Source: an uncultured Lachnospiraceae bacterium
Lineage (GTDB): Bacteria; Bacillota; Clostridia; Lachnospirales; Lachnospiraceae
DNA: 64,000 nt
Direction of reading: 5' to 3'
Assembly (NCBI GenBank): GCA_910587085.1
Contig: CAJUMC010000007.1
Coordinates: 1 to 64,000, forward strand
Numbering within the stretch: position 1 is the stretch's first letter; each line of letters starts with the position of its first letter. Below, in pieces: positions 45,899 to 55,128 of the stretch. The notes under the pieces are model-generated. The model was not told the DNA's origin, ran no database searches, and saw nothing but the letters and a program-made list of their open reading frames with translations. The position numbers were made by a program, and so were the translations under genes.

Positions 45899-45992
45899 AA
45901 CAGGCCGGATCTGCTTTTTGAGGAGCTGATCATGCGGATGCCGCCGGAGCAGGTTTTTCCGGTGCAAAGGACAGTTTTTTCTCGGATAGCGG

Positions 45993-46021
45993 TTGTTTTT
46001 TTTCTTCCGATATACTATAAT
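45993..46021 (+). promoter_or_regulatory. Possible sigma-A promoter for the P-loop gene
   Basis: TTGTTT (45993-45998), 17-base spacer, TATAAT (46016-46021), 83 bases before the ATG. Confidence 0.6.
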
Positions 46022-46104
46022 AAGAGCGGGAGGCTGCAAGCTGCAGCAGCCCTTCCTGCGGGAATCCAAAACGGAAATTCTGATCTGGTTAAGGAGGAGC
46101 TATT

Positions 46105-46524
46105 ATGATACAGATTATTGCTGGGGAAAAGGGAAAAGGGAAGACAAAAATTCTGCTGGACAAGGTGAACGCCGACATCCTGAACACAAAGGGAAGCATC
46201 GTTTACCTTGACAAGAGCACCAAGCACATGTATGAATTGAGCAACAAGGTGCGGCTGATCAATGTGCGTGATTACTGCGTGGAAAATCCGAAGGAATTCC
46301 TCGGCTTTATCTGCGGCATTATCTCGCAGGATCATGATCTGGAAAAGGTTTTTCTTGACAGCTTTTTAAAGATTGCCTGCACCGACGAGAGCGACATCAT
46401 GCCGGTGATTGAAAAACTGGAAATGATTTCGAGCAAGTTTGAGGTTGATTTTATCCTGAGCATTTCCATGAATCAGGAAGCGCTGCCGGAGCCGGCAAGA
46501 AAGTATGTCATCGTTTCTCTGTAA
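46105..46524 (+). CDS. Small P-loop protein of unknown function
   Basis: A 139-residue soluble protein that opens with a Walker A motif, GEKGKGKT (residues 7-14), at the very N-terminus. Aspartates in SIVYLDKST and VDFILSIS follow, but there is no clear Walker B partner, so it may bind nucleotide without being a complete ATPase. From memory, homologues in Lachnospiraceae are sometimes labelled 'twitching motility protein PilT', which the short length does not support. It has its own promoter, AAGGAGG ribosome site and terminator, so it is a stand-alone conserved gene. Confidence 0.7.
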   Translation: MIQIIAGEKGKGKTKILLDKVNADILNTKGSIVYLDKSTKHMYELSNKVRLINVRDYCVENPKEFLGFICGIISQDHDLEKVFLDSFLKIACTDESDIMPVIEKLEMISSKFEVDFILSISMNQEALPEPARKYVIVSL

Positions 46525-46538
46525 CCAGTCCATACATA

Positions 46539-46563
46539 GGCTGCCACGATTGTGGCAGCCTTT
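46539..46563 (+). terminator. Terminator after the P-loop gene
   Basis: GGCTGCCAC (46539-46547), loop GATT, GTGGCAGCC (46552-46560), then TTT. A perfect 9-pair stem between convergent genes. Confidence 0.85.
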
Positions 46564-46585
46564 CATGTGTTTTTGGCGTCCGGAA

Positions 46586-46786
46586 TTACATATCCGTTTT
46601 TAAACGCCCGAAATAGCTGAAACCGTAAATGGCGGCAATGCCGACGAGAGCGTAAATAATCCGGGACAGCACCGACATGTTTCCGAAAATGACGCGAACA
46701 AGATCGAAGCTGAAAAAGCCGATCAGCCCCCAGTTGATCGCTCCGATCAGAATCAGGATCAGCGCTATAACATCAACAACTTTCAT
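46586..46786 (-). CDS. DUF378 small membrane protein
   Basis: A 66-residue protein with two membrane helices. The N-terminus MKVVDVIALILILIGAINWG, with the I-G-A-x-N-W-G core, is the signature of DUF378. The start at 46786 follows GGAGG by 7 bases on the - strand; a longer frame to 46816 adds 10 residues that lack the motif. It is convergent with the P-loop gene. Function unknown. The 281-base interval to the next gene holds AT-rich sequence and no further gene that I can support. Confidence 0.8.
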   Translation of the reverse strand: MKVVDVIALILILIGAINWGLIGFFSFDLVRVIFGNMSVLSRIIYALVGIAAIYGFSYFGRLKTDM

Positions 46787-47067
46787 AAATGAACCTCCAA
46801 TCTGCTTGAATCTCAAGTAAAGCCTTGCTGCAGTACAGGCGGCAGCCCGGATGAAAAAGGCCTCCGTCTGACAATATAAACCTGTATGTTACAGGGTTTG
46901 CTATTAGTATGTTCTCAAGTCCCCGGATTATTCAAAATATTTTAATAATACTCTTTAAAAAAGAGAAGGGATTCGATATAATAAAGGGAAGAAACTGCGG
47001 ACAGGCTTTTTTCCGCAGCACGGAAAAATGATTTATCTCTGTGATTATGAAAAGGAGAGCAGCTTCT

Positions 47068-48459
47068 GTGAGAAAAACCGGAAAAAAAAATGTAGTTAAG
47101 CTGAAACGGCGAAAAAAAATAAATATCGGCACGATTATTTTTCTGTTTATTCCGATGTATCTCATAGCTGCCATTATCTACTCCAAAAGCAAAACGCCGA
47201 TTTCCATATATGAGGTGCAGGAGGAGAACCTTTCCCGCGAACTGACCGTGACCGGCGTAATCACGCGGCCGGAGCAGCTGCGCCGTGCGCAGAAGGAGGG
47301 TTATGTTCATTACTACCTGCGGGACGGCAGCCGCATAAAAAAAGATGCGATGGTATATTCCATCGACGGCAACCGGGCCGTTTACGATACGCTTGGGTTC
47401 AACGGTGAAATCACCTTTCAGCAGGCGGATATGGCAGAGATGAAAAGGCTTCTGGCCAATTTCGGCAATCTTTATTCCGGGGAATCTTTCGACCTGGTGT
47501 ATTCCCTGAAGGAGGAATTGACCGGAGCGGTAAATGAAATGGCCGACCGGCAGCTTCTCGACAATATGCAGGATTTTGTGAACAACACCGGAGTAACCAG
47601 CAGCTTTCAGTTTGTGCCGGCGGACTGCTCGGGCATAATCTGCTATACAAGCGACAGCCTCGACGGCCTGACGGCCGAGAACGTAAGCTCCGCCACCTTT
47701 CAGACGGAAAGTTTTTCCTCCGCTTCCCTTGTATCCGGCGGCGTTTATGCCGCGGATGCACCGGTCTACAAGGTAATTACCTCGGATGAGTGGCAGATTG
47801 TCTGTCCCCTTACGTCGGTACAGTACACTGCGTTTTTTGAAAAAAAACGGATGAAATTCCGCCTGGAGAAGGACGGCTTTACCTTCACTGCCCCTGTAGA
47901 GTTTTCCCAGCGGGGGAGCGAATATTACATGATTATACAGATGACGAAATATGGTGTGAATTACCGCAGGGACCGGTTTCTGACACTTGATATCCTCATA
48001 TCAGAGGAAACCGGACTGAAAATTCCGGCAGCCTCCGTCGCCAGAAAGGATTTTTATCTGATCCCTCCGGAATATTTCACCATCGGGGGCGATTCCAACG
48101 ACAAGGGCTTGACCGTCGTCACCTACAGCGCACAGACCGGACAGCCGGAATATGTTTTCAAAAAAGCGGATATCTATTATCAGGATGAGCAGTTTGCCTA
48201 CGTCAGCAAAAACGATTTCCCGGAGGGAACGATGGTCTACAGCGCCGTATCGGGGGAGAGCATGCCGCTGGTCATGACGGGAACACTGACCGGAGCATAC
48301 AATGTAAACCGCGGCTACGCAGTATTCCGCAGAATTGAAACGATCGAGGAAACAGAAGATTATCTGATTGTAAAAAAAGGAACGCCGAGCGGCCTGTCCG
48401 TCTATGACCATATAGCGCTGAACGCCGAGATCGTACAGGAAAATTCAGTTATATATTAA
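47068..48459 (+). CDS. HlyD-like single-pass membrane protein in the division cluster
   Basis: A 463-residue protein: basic N-terminus, one membrane helix (about 21-39), then an extracellular region starting with a lipoyl/biotinyl-like half (ISIYEVQEENLSRELTVTGVITR) that resembles membrane-fusion adaptor proteins, a helical excursion (80-150) and beta-rich domains. The GTG at 47068 is chosen because AAAGGAG lies 10 bases upstream; ATG 47047 is possible. No transporter ATPase or permease is adjacent; instead it precedes yggS-sepF-ylmH-divIVA by 44 bases, so a role at the septum is plausible. Specific function unknown. Confidence 0.75.
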   Translation: MRKTGKKNVVKLKRRKKINIGTIIFLFIPMYLIAAIIYSKSKTPISIYEVQEENLSRELTVTGVITRPEQLRRAQKEGYVHYYLRDGSRIKKDAMVYSIDGNRAVYDTLGFNGEITFQQADMAEMKRLLANFGNLYSGESFDLVYSLKEELTGAVNEMADRQLLDNMQDFVNNTGVTSSFQFVPADCSGIICYTSDSLDGLTAENVSSATFQTESFSSASLVSGGVYAADAPVYKVITSDEWQIVCPLTSVQYTAFFEKKRMKFRLEKDGFTFTAPVEFSQRGSEYYMIIQMTKYGVNYRRDRFLTLDILISEETGLKIPAASVARKDFYLIPPEYFTIGGDSNDKGLTVVTYSAQTGQPEYVFKKADIYYQDEQFAYVSKNDFPEGTMVYSAVSGESMPLVMTGTLTGAYNVNRGYAVFRRIETIEETEDYLIVKKGTPSGLSVYDHIALNAEIVQENSVIY

Positions 48460-48503
48460 AGAAAAGGGCAGAAGCCCGGGAGAAAATGAGAGGAGCGGAA
48501 ACT

Positions 48504-49220
48504 ATGTCTTTTACTACGGACAGCATCGCGGAGCAGCTGCGCTCCGTACGGGAACGGATCAGGCAGGCTGCGCTGCGCGCCGGGAGAAATCCGGAGGAAG
48601 TCACGCTGATTGCGGTGAGCAAAACAAAGCCGGCAGAAATGATTCAGGAAGCGTACGGCTGCGGCCAGCGCGTATTCGGGGAAAACCGGGTGCAGGAGCT
48701 GACAGAGAAGCTGACGGCGCTGCCGCAGGATATCTCCTGGCAGCTGATCGGGCATCTGCAGACAAACAAAGTTCGGCAGATTGTCGGGAAGGCGGCGCTG
48801 ATTCATTCTGTGGACAGCATCAGGCTGGCAGAGGAGCTCCAGCGGGAGTCGGAAAAGAAAGGAGTGGTCACGGAACTGCTTCTTGAGGTTAATATCGCGG
48901 GGGAAGAATCGAAATTCGGCCTCCGGCCTGAAGACCTGGAATCAGCGGCCGTACGGATTGCGCAGATGCCGTCGCTTAAGCTTCGCGGTCTGATGACTGT
49001 GGCGCCGTTTACAGCGATTCCGGAGGAAAATCGAAAATATTTCCGCCAGATAAGGCAATTGGCTGTTGACATAAAAGATAAAAACATTGATAATGTCACT
49101 ATGGATATACTTTCGATGGGGATGACCGGCGACTTTGAGGTGGCAGTGGAGGAAGGGGCCACCATGGTGCGGGTCGGAACCGGGATTTTCGGCGGGCGTG
49201 ATTACCCGGCGCGGGGATAG
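48504..49220 (+). CDS. PLP homeostasis protein YggS/YlmE
   Basis: A 238-residue PLP-binding barrel that carries and buffers pyridoxal phosphate without known enzymatic turnover. The PLP lysine is K40 in AVSKTKP; other conserved parts are GENRVQEL, WQLIGHLQTNK and LSMGMTGDFEVAV. The start at 48504 follows AGGAG by 8 bases; an earlier in-frame ATG at 48486 has no site. It lies in front of sepF, the standard Firmicute arrangement. Confidence 0.95.
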   Translation: MSFTTDSIAEQLRSVRERIRQAALRAGRNPEEVTLIAVSKTKPAEMIQEAYGCGQRVFGENRVQELTEKLTALPQDISWQLIGHLQTNKVRQIVGKAALIHSVDSIRLAEELQRESEKKGVVTELLLEVNIAGEESKFGLRPEDLESAAVRIAQMPSLKLRGLMTVAPFTAIPEENRKYFRQIRQLAVDIKDKNIDNVTMDILSMGMTGDFEVAVEEGATMVRVGTGIFGGRDYPARG

Positions 49221-49246
49221 TAAAGAGGGCAGGAACGGAGGCTATT

Positions 49247-49852
49247 ATGGCGAATTTTTTTACAAATTTTATCAATTCTCTTCATCTTGTGGACGACGAA
49301 GAAGATGATGAGGATTATGAAGAATATGTCGAGCAGGTAAGCGCAAGAGAGCAGCGGCGCATGGAGCGCAGAGCGGAAAAGGACACAAGGCGGAGCTGGC
49401 AGTCCGACCGAGAGGAGGAGCCCGATTATATGGATTCTCCGAAATCGGTATCTGCAGATTCCAGACGGGAACGCACCGAACGCGCAGAGCGGACGGACCG
49501 CAGAACGGAGAAGCAGGCGTCCACAAAAGTAGTGGCGTTCCGCGGCGGTATCGGGAGTGCCATGGGAATCAAGGTGATGAAGCCGACCAGCTTTGAGGAT
49601 TCGCAGGATATCTGTGATGTGCTCCTGGCCGGAAAGGCTACGATCATCAACCTGGAGGGGTTTAATGTCGATCTTGCGCAGCGCGTCATGGATTTTATTT
49701 CCGGCGCGGTGTACGCAGCAAACGGAAGGCTTCACCAGATTTCGAATTACATATTTATTATTTCACCGGAAAATATTGATATCACCGGGGATTATCTGGA
49801 TTTGATCAAACAGAACGGCTTCGATGTACCGACAATTACACGGGATTTTTAG
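49247..49852 (+). CDS. sepF: Cell division protein SepF
   Basis: A 201-residue FtsZ anchor. A short N-terminal amphipathic helix (ANFFTNFINSL) binds membrane; an acidic then highly charged Arg/Glu linker spans 15-95; the conserved SepF domain (about 100-195) has KVMKPTSFEDSQDI, INLEGFNVDLAQRVMDF and SGAVYAANGRLHQISNYIFIIS (read here in parts), which in the family forms the curved polymer. GGAGG upstream. Next to ylmH. Confidence 0.95.
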   Translation: MANFFTNFINSLHLVDDEEDDEDYEEYVEQVSAREQRRMERRAEKDTRRSWQSDREEEPDYMDSPKSVSADSRRERTERAERTDRRTEKQASTKVVAFRGGIGSAMGIKVMKPTSFEDSQDICDVLLAGKATIINLEGFNVDLAQRVMDFISGAVYAANGRLHQISNYIFIISPENIDITGDYLDLIKQNGFDVPTITRDF

Positions 49853-49864
49853 GCGGAAGATAAA

Positions 49865-50659
49865 ATGGATGACAGAAAAGAGGAGCTGATTTTTGCCAGA
49901 CGGCTGGAGGAGCTGGCAAAATCAGCTTATTACAAAAATATCAGCGTATACACGGATTTTTTGAATCTGAACGAGATCAGCATTTTTCATCGCAGCAGAA
50001 AGGATTTTCCGGAGCTGCCGTACTCGATGTACGGGGGATTTGAGGGAGCGGAGCGTGTGCGTCTGTGTTTTCACGGCGGACTGGAGGGCGCCGGCGAACG
50101 GATTCTTTCGGAGGAGCAGAGGGCGGAGTATCCGGTTTCCTGTCTCAGAATCGAACCTGCCAATATTAAATTTGCAGAAAATCTGACGCATCGGGATTAT
50201 CTCGGTGCGATTTTAAACCTTGGTCTGGATCGCGGCACAACCGGCGATATCCTGGTGCGGGAGGATGGAGCCTACCTCTACTGCGATCCGGTCATCGCCG
50301 GTTTTCTGCTGGAAAATCTGACAAAGATCCGGCACACCAGCGTGCGTCCGCGAAAGTATGAAAACGGCGGGCCGGATGGAGGTGCGGTCTGTTCGTTTGA
50401 AACAATCCGAACAACGGTCGCCTCCCTGCGTCTGGACGCACTGATCGGAGCTGCTTTTCACACATCCCGCAGCAGCATGGCAGGGCTGATCCCCGGCGGA
50501 AAAGTTTTTGTAAACGGCAGAGAAGCGCTGCAGGGCGGCATGCAGATCCGGCCGCAGGACATTGTATCGGTTCGGGGCCACGGAAGATTTCGTCTTTCGG
50601 AGGAAGGCATGCGGACAAAAAAGGGAAGGATCAACGTAACACTGGAGAAATATATATAA
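49865..50659 (+). CDS. ylmH: S4-domain RNA-binding protein YlmH
   Basis: A 264-residue protein with a C-terminal S4 RNA-binding fold (about 175-245: LRLDALIGAAFHTSRSSMAGLI, with V-N-x-R at 217 and D-I-V-S-V-R-G-x-G-R-F). YlmH homologues bind stalled 50S subunits in Bacillus (known). The YlmG gene usually between sepF and ylmH is missing. 12 bases after sepF; divIVA 19 bases downstream. Confidence 0.92.
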   Translation: MDDRKEELIFARRLEELAKSAYYKNISVYTDFLNLNEISIFHRSRKDFPELPYSMYGGFEGAERVRLCFHGGLEGAGERILSEEQRAEYPVSCLRIEPANIKFAENLTHRDYLGAILNLGLDRGTTGDILVREDGAYLYCDPVIAGFLLENLTKIRHTSVRPRKYENGGPDGGAVCSFETIRTTVASLRLDALIGAAFHTSRSSMAGLIPGGKVFVNGREALQGGMQIRPQDIVSVRGHGRFRLSEEGMRTKKGRINVTLEKYI

Positions 50660-50678
50660 ATTGCTAAGGAGGTAATTC

Positions 50679-51599
50679 ATGCTGACACCGATCGAATTGC
50701 AGAATAAAAGCTTTAAGTCCGGCGGGCTTGGCTACGATAAAAAGGATGTAGATCAGTTTTTCCGCGAGGTGAACGATAATTATCTGCGGCTGTACAGCGA
50801 AAATATAGATCTGCGGGATCGGGTTGCGGCGCTGAATGATGCGCTGCAGCAGTATAAGACGATGGAAAAAACGCTGCAGCGCGCTCTTGTGCTGGCTGAA
50901 AAAACGGCGGAGGACACCAAGCAGGCTGCAATCAAAAATGCCCGGACAATCGAGAAGGAGGCACAGACAAAATCGCAGATTATAATGGCGGATGCGAGAA
51001 ACGAACTGGAGCGCATTCATTCTCAGACGCTGGACATGCTTAAGCAGTTCGAAAAGTATAAGGCGCAGTTCAAGAGCCTCGCAGCGGCACAGATTGAGCT
51101 GCTGGACAGCGAAAGCTACAGCATCAATGCCGCAAAGCTGGATGCATTTATCGGCACGACAAAGGCGGCACTGCCGGAAAATACCGTGCCGGAGAGGGGA
51201 AAACTGCCGGAAAGACGGGGAGCGGAGCAGCTTTCTTCCGGCTCCTTCCCGCAAAAAACAGAACGTGTGGCTCTGCCAGGAGCCGGAAGAGAGGAGGAAA
51301 CCCGTTCCCGGGCCGGCTCCTCTTATACAGAAGCAAACAGTTCGTATGCCAGGAACGGCGCCCCAGAGGAGGAAGCGAACATGCGCGGTTCCAGATCAGA
51401 AATAAGCTATACGGAGGCGAATGCTTCCTATGCAAAGACCGGCGCGGCATATCCGAAAGCAAACACACCGTATCCCGATTCCGACGATTCGCATTTCCAA
51501 TATTCCGGACCGGATGCATACCCCAATTCCGTTTCCTCTTCCGATATTTTGAATGCAGAAGACGAGGATACTGCGGAATTTGATTTTATCAATTTGTAA
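50679..51599 (+). CDS. divIVA: DivIVA
   Basis: A 306-residue coiled-coil protein that senses negative membrane curvature at poles and septa. The lipid-binding N-terminus LTPIELQNKSF followed by GYDKKDVDQFFREV is diagnostic, and a coiled coil runs from about 35 to 145. The C-terminal 150 residues are low-complexity, rich in Ser, Tyr, Glu and Ala, with two copies of SYTEANxSYAxxGA at 215-228 and 243-256. AAGGAGG upstream. Last gene of the division block. Confidence 0.95.
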   Translation: MLTPIELQNKSFKSGGLGYDKKDVDQFFREVNDNYLRLYSENIDLRDRVAALNDALQQYKTMEKTLQRALVLAEKTAEDTKQAAIKNARTIEKEAQTKSQIIMADARNELERIHSQTLDMLKQFEKYKAQFKSLAAAQIELLDSESYSINAAKLDAFIGTTKAALPENTVPERGKLPERRGAEQLSSGSFPQKTERVALPGAGREEETRSRAGSSYTEANSSYARNGAPEEEANMRGSRSEISYTEANASYAKTGAAYPKANTPYPDSDDSHFQYSGPDAYPNSVSSSDILNAEDEDTAEFDFINL

Positions 51600-52036
51600 C
51601 GCTTCTGGTGGATTACTGCAGTTTAAGTTGACGAATTTTTAAGCGGTTCTTGAATAACATTGCTAATCGTATTAACGAATCTGCAGTTTCTGATATTCGG
51701 CTGCCAGCTGCCGGGAAACACGATACAGGAGGCGGGTGTATATATTGGGAAAACAATATCTGGAAAATAACTCCGGAAATTAACTTCAGAAATTATTTAC
51801 AGTAAAATTATTTATAGAAAATTCCGGGCAGAGTGGCAATTCCAGAAAAAGAAACTCATAACTTGACAGGAAACAATTCCACAAAATTATTTAAAGCAAA
51901 AAATATTACTGAAAGAGTTAATTTTTTCAAAAGCGGAGCTTTGAAACAGAGGCCGCCGCAGAGCCGGAGCTTTGAGAAAAGCATTCCGTAAAAAGTAATA
52001 ATCAGAAAAGATCGGAAAGGATGTGCGGACACAACG
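51600..52036 (+). other. 437-base AT-rich gap between divIVA and aroB
   Basis: No gene or strong hairpin was found. A perfect TTGACA at 51863-51868 could be the -35 of an aroB promoter, but the sequence 17 bases on (ATTATT, 51886-51891) is a poor -10. A second TTGACG at 51628-51633 likewise lacks a good -10. Confidence 0.35.
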
Positions 52037-53125
52037 ATGGAACAGAATCGAATGGAAATCCGGTATGACGGAACGCCGTGCTATGATATTTTACTGGAGC
52101 AGGATTTTGGTAAACTTGGAGAAAGGCTTGTACAGCTTTCGGTGAAAAACCGAAAACTTTGCATTGTTACGGATTCGAATGTCGGTCCGCTGCATTTGGA
52201 AAGGCTGGCTCAGGAGCTGATCCCGTGCGCTGCCAAAGTCGTCACCTTTACTTTTCCTGCCGGAGAAGCAAGAAAAAACCTGAAGACCGTCCAGATGCTC
52301 TATGAATTCCTGATTCAGGAAAATTTTGACCGCAACGATGTGCTTGTTGCGCTTGGCGGCGGAGTGGTGGGTGATCTAACCGGCTACACGGCCGCCACTT
52401 ATCTGCGCGGCATCCGCTTTGTACAGATACCAACGACTTTGCTTGCCATGGTGGATTCCAGCATCGGCGGAAAAACAGGCGTTGACTTTAAAGCCTATAA
52501 AAATATGGTAGGCGCATTTTACATGCCGCAGTTTGTCTACATGAATTTTACTCTGCTGGGCACACTGCCGACAAGGGAATACTGTTCCGGTTTCGGCGAA
52601 ATTCTCAAGCACGGTCTGATCCGGGACGCTGCACTCTACAGCTGGCTGGTTGAAAACCGGGATCTTCTGCTGCAGCGGGATCGCCTGGCTGTCGCAGAAA
52701 TGGTTTATCGAAGCCTGCTGATCAAAAAGGATATTGTGGAACGCGATCCGAAGGAGAGAGGAGAGCGCGCGCTGCTCAATTTCGGCCATACCATCGGCCA
52801 CGCAGTGGAAAAGCTGAAAGAATTCCGGCTGCTGCACGGAGAATGCGTCGCCATCGGCATGGTCGCCGCCGTACAGATCTCCTGGAGACGCGGCATGCTT
52901 ACGGAAACTCAGACAAAAGAAATTCTCTCCTGTATCCAATCGTTTCAGCTTCCGATTTCCGCGTCCGGCTTACTGGTTGAGGATATTCTTCTCGCAGTAT
53001 CCAGAGATAAGAAGAAGGACGCCGACAAAATCCGGTTTATTCTATTAAACGGTATCGGAAATGCAGTGATTGACACAAATGTAACAGAGCAGGAGATGGC
53101 CGAAGCATGTGAGTTTATCCTTTAA
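52037..53125 (+). CDS. aroB: 3-dehydroquinate synthase AroB
   Basis: A 362-residue NAD- and metal-dependent enzyme making 3-dehydroquinate from DAHP, step two of the shikimate pathway. Conserved segments: FPAGEARKNL, ALGGGVVGDLTGYTAATYLRGI, PTTLLAMVDSSIGGKTGVD, GFGEILKHGLI and NFGHTIGHAVEKL, which carry the NAD loop and zinc-binding glutamate and histidines. The ribosome site AAAGGATG lies far (about 16 bases) upstream; an alternative ATG at 52052 has no better site. Other aro genes are not in the window. Confidence 0.97.
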   Translation: MEQNRMEIRYDGTPCYDILLEQDFGKLGERLVQLSVKNRKLCIVTDSNVGPLHLERLAQELIPCAAKVVTFTFPAGEARKNLKTVQMLYEFLIQENFDRNDVLVALGGGVVGDLTGYTAATYLRGIRFVQIPTTLLAMVDSSIGGKTGVDFKAYKNMVGAFYMPQFVYMNFTLLGTLPTREYCSGFGEILKHGLIRDAALYSWLVENRDLLLQRDRLAVAEMVYRSLLIKKDIVERDPKERGERALLNFGHTIGHAVEKLKEFRLLHGECVAIGMVAAVQISWRRGMLTETQTKEILSCIQSFQLPISASGLLVEDILLAVSRDKKKDADKIRFILLNGIGNAVIDTNVTEQEMAEACEFIL

Positions 53126-53222
53126 AATTGTATTGTTTATTTAAATAATATATTTATTAATACTGATTTGGGAGAAAGTAAAATAAAAAGAAAGAAACAA
53201 AGAGAAACGGAGAAAAGGAGCA

Positions 53223-53768
53223 ATGAAAACAAATCAGAAGGAAAGCCGTGGACTGCAGCCCGGGAAAGAGCAGGCGGACACACCGCATAATTGGAAAATA
53301 CGCGGACTGCATCTTGTTTTATGCCTGATTCTGCTGCTGCTCGATCAGATCACCAAAATATGGGCGAGGGGAACTCTGAAAACAGGCGGCAAAATTACGG
53401 CGTTACCGAAGCTGCTGAGCTTTGAATATCTGGAAAATGACGGGGCTGTCTGGGGAATTTTCGGCGGAAAAACCGTATTCCTTCTTATTTTTACTGTGCT
53501 TACCCTCGCTGCAGTTATATGGTTTTATTTTAAGGTTCCAATGGCTCGGCGTTACCTGCCTGTCCGGCTGATTCTGGTATTTATAACGGCCGGGGCACTT
53601 GGCAACATTATCGACCGGTTTATATTCGGTTATGTAACCGATTTTCTAAAGTTTGAATTTATTCAATTTCCGACCTTTAATGTTGCAGATATTTATATTA
53701 CAGTTTCTGTTTTTGTCAGTATTTTACTTGTTTTATTTGTTTATCGCGAGGAACTGAAAGAAGAGTAG
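53223..53768 (+). CDS. lspA: Lipoprotein signal peptidase LspA
   Basis: A 181-residue aspartyl membrane peptidase that cleaves prolipoproteins after lipid attachment. Four membrane helices; conserved catalytic aspartates lie in GNIIDRF (near residue 124) and FNVADIYI (near 158). An N-terminal hydrophilic extension of about 25 residues precedes helix 1. AAAAGGAG upstream. It processes lipoproteins such as the GH43 protein and DacF. Paired with the pseudouridine synthase gene downstream, a conserved linkage. Confidence 0.95.
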   Translation: MKTNQKESRGLQPGKEQADTPHNWKIRGLHLVLCLILLLLDQITKIWARGTLKTGGKITALPKLLSFEYLENDGAVWGIFGGKTVFLLIFTVLTLAAVIWFYFKVPMARRYLPVRLILVFITAGALGNIIDRFIFGYVTDFLKFEFIQFPTFNVADIYITVSVFVSILLVLFVYREELKEE

Positions 53769-53992
53769 CTGTTTGAATGTTCTGCTATTTCCTGGGATTG
53801 AATGGTTTACTTTGTATGTATCGGATTGCCGGATTTTTTGATTACAAAACTTTTTAAAAAATAAATTTATAATGTAGAATGCCGCTGTAGTTTCCAGGCT
53901 TTTGTGACTTTGCTTTGAAAAAAGCAGTCCGATCGAAACGGATCCGGGAACATATCGCGGTGCATGGAATATTAAACGGAGAAAGGAATGCC

Positions 53993-54991
53993 ATGAAGGA
54001 CAGAAGGACGGAGGAGGAGAACCCGGAAATTGAAAATTGGGAATTCATTACTGTTGAGGCGGAAGCTCAGGGCCGTCGCCTTGATAAGCTGCTTTCCGAG
54101 CTGCAGCCGGCCCTTTCCCGGACCTATCTGCAGAAACTGATTGATAACGGCAGAATACTCGTGGATCGAAAACAGGCAAAGGCAGGGCTGAATCTGCGCG
54201 CGGGGCAGGAGATTGCGATCAGCATTCCGGAGCCGGAGATGCTGGATGTTCTTCCGGAGCCGCTCCCCCTGGATATTCTTTATGAAGATGATGATGTAAT
54301 TCTTATAAATAAAGGAAAAAACATGGTCGTACACCCGGCCGCCGGGCATTATACTGGAACACTTGTCAACGGGCTGCTGTATCACTGCGGAAACCGGCTG
54401 TCCGGCATTAATGGCATACTGCGCCCCGGAATTGTTCATCGAATCGACCGAAATACAACGGGTGTTCTTGTGGTATGCAAAAATGATCATGCACATCAAT
54501 GTCTGTCCGATCAGCTCAAGGTACACTCCATCACCAGAAAATATAATGCGCTTGTCCACCGCGCGTTTTCTCATCCGACCGGCCGGGTGGAGGGGCCAAT
54601 CGGCCGGCATCCGACGGATCGCACGAAAATGGCAATCAATGAAAAAAATGGAAAGCCTGCCGCAACTAATTATGATGTTTTAGAAAATTTCGGGTTAAAT
54701 TATGCGCATGTAGAATGCCAGCTGGAGACAGGGCGTACTCACCAGATCCGGGTTCATCTGGCCTCCATCGGACATCCTTTGCTGGGTGATGATGTATACG
54801 GTAAACCGAAGGACGGCTTCCATCTGCAGGGACAGGCGCTTCATGCACGTATCCTCGGTTTTCGTCACCCGTCCACCGGACGCTATGTTGAATTCGAAGC
54901 TCCTCTGCCGGACTATTTTACGGAACTGGAAGAGAAGCTTCGCAGAATGTGTGGAGGGAATACCGCGCATAGCACTTACGTGCTTTTTTAA
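53993..54991 (+). CDS. Large-subunit pseudouridine synthase, RluD family
   Basis: A 332-residue enzyme converting uridines of 23S rRNA to pseudouridine. An N-terminal S4 domain (about 25-85, GRRLDKLLSEL to AGLNLRAGQEI) is followed by the catalytic domain with GIVHRIDRNTTGVLVV, whose aspartate is the nucleophile, and LETGRTHQIRVHLASIGHPLLGDD (in parts) with the R-T-H-Q-I-R motif. The ATG at 53993 follows GGAGAAAGGA; an earlier in-frame ATG at 53915 adds a basic stretch without similarity. The linkage lspA-rluD is standard. Confidence 0.93.
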   Translation: MKDRRTEEENPEIENWEFITVEAEAQGRRLDKLLSELQPALSRTYLQKLIDNGRILVDRKQAKAGLNLRAGQEIAISIPEPEMLDVLPEPLPLDILYEDDDVILINKGKNMVVHPAAGHYTGTLVNGLLYHCGNRLSGINGILRPGIVHRIDRNTTGVLVVCKNDHAHQCLSDQLKVHSITRKYNALVHRAFSHPTGRVEGPIGRHPTDRTKMAINEKNGKPAATNYDVLENFGLNYAHVECQLETGRTHQIRVHLASIGHPLLGDDVYGKPKDGFHLQGQALHARILGFRHPSTGRYVEFEAPLPDYFTELEEKLRRMCGGNTAHSTYVLF

Positions 54992-55128
54992 GCTTGCAAA
55001 AGGGCAGCACATCCGTCTGCGAAAAACGGAATTACAGGAAAGTTTTAAAAGGGCTGCAGGAAAATTTTCTGAAAGGCTGCTGAGAAAGACAGATTCTGAG
55101 AATGGAGCAGGACGGAGGAATCAATCAC

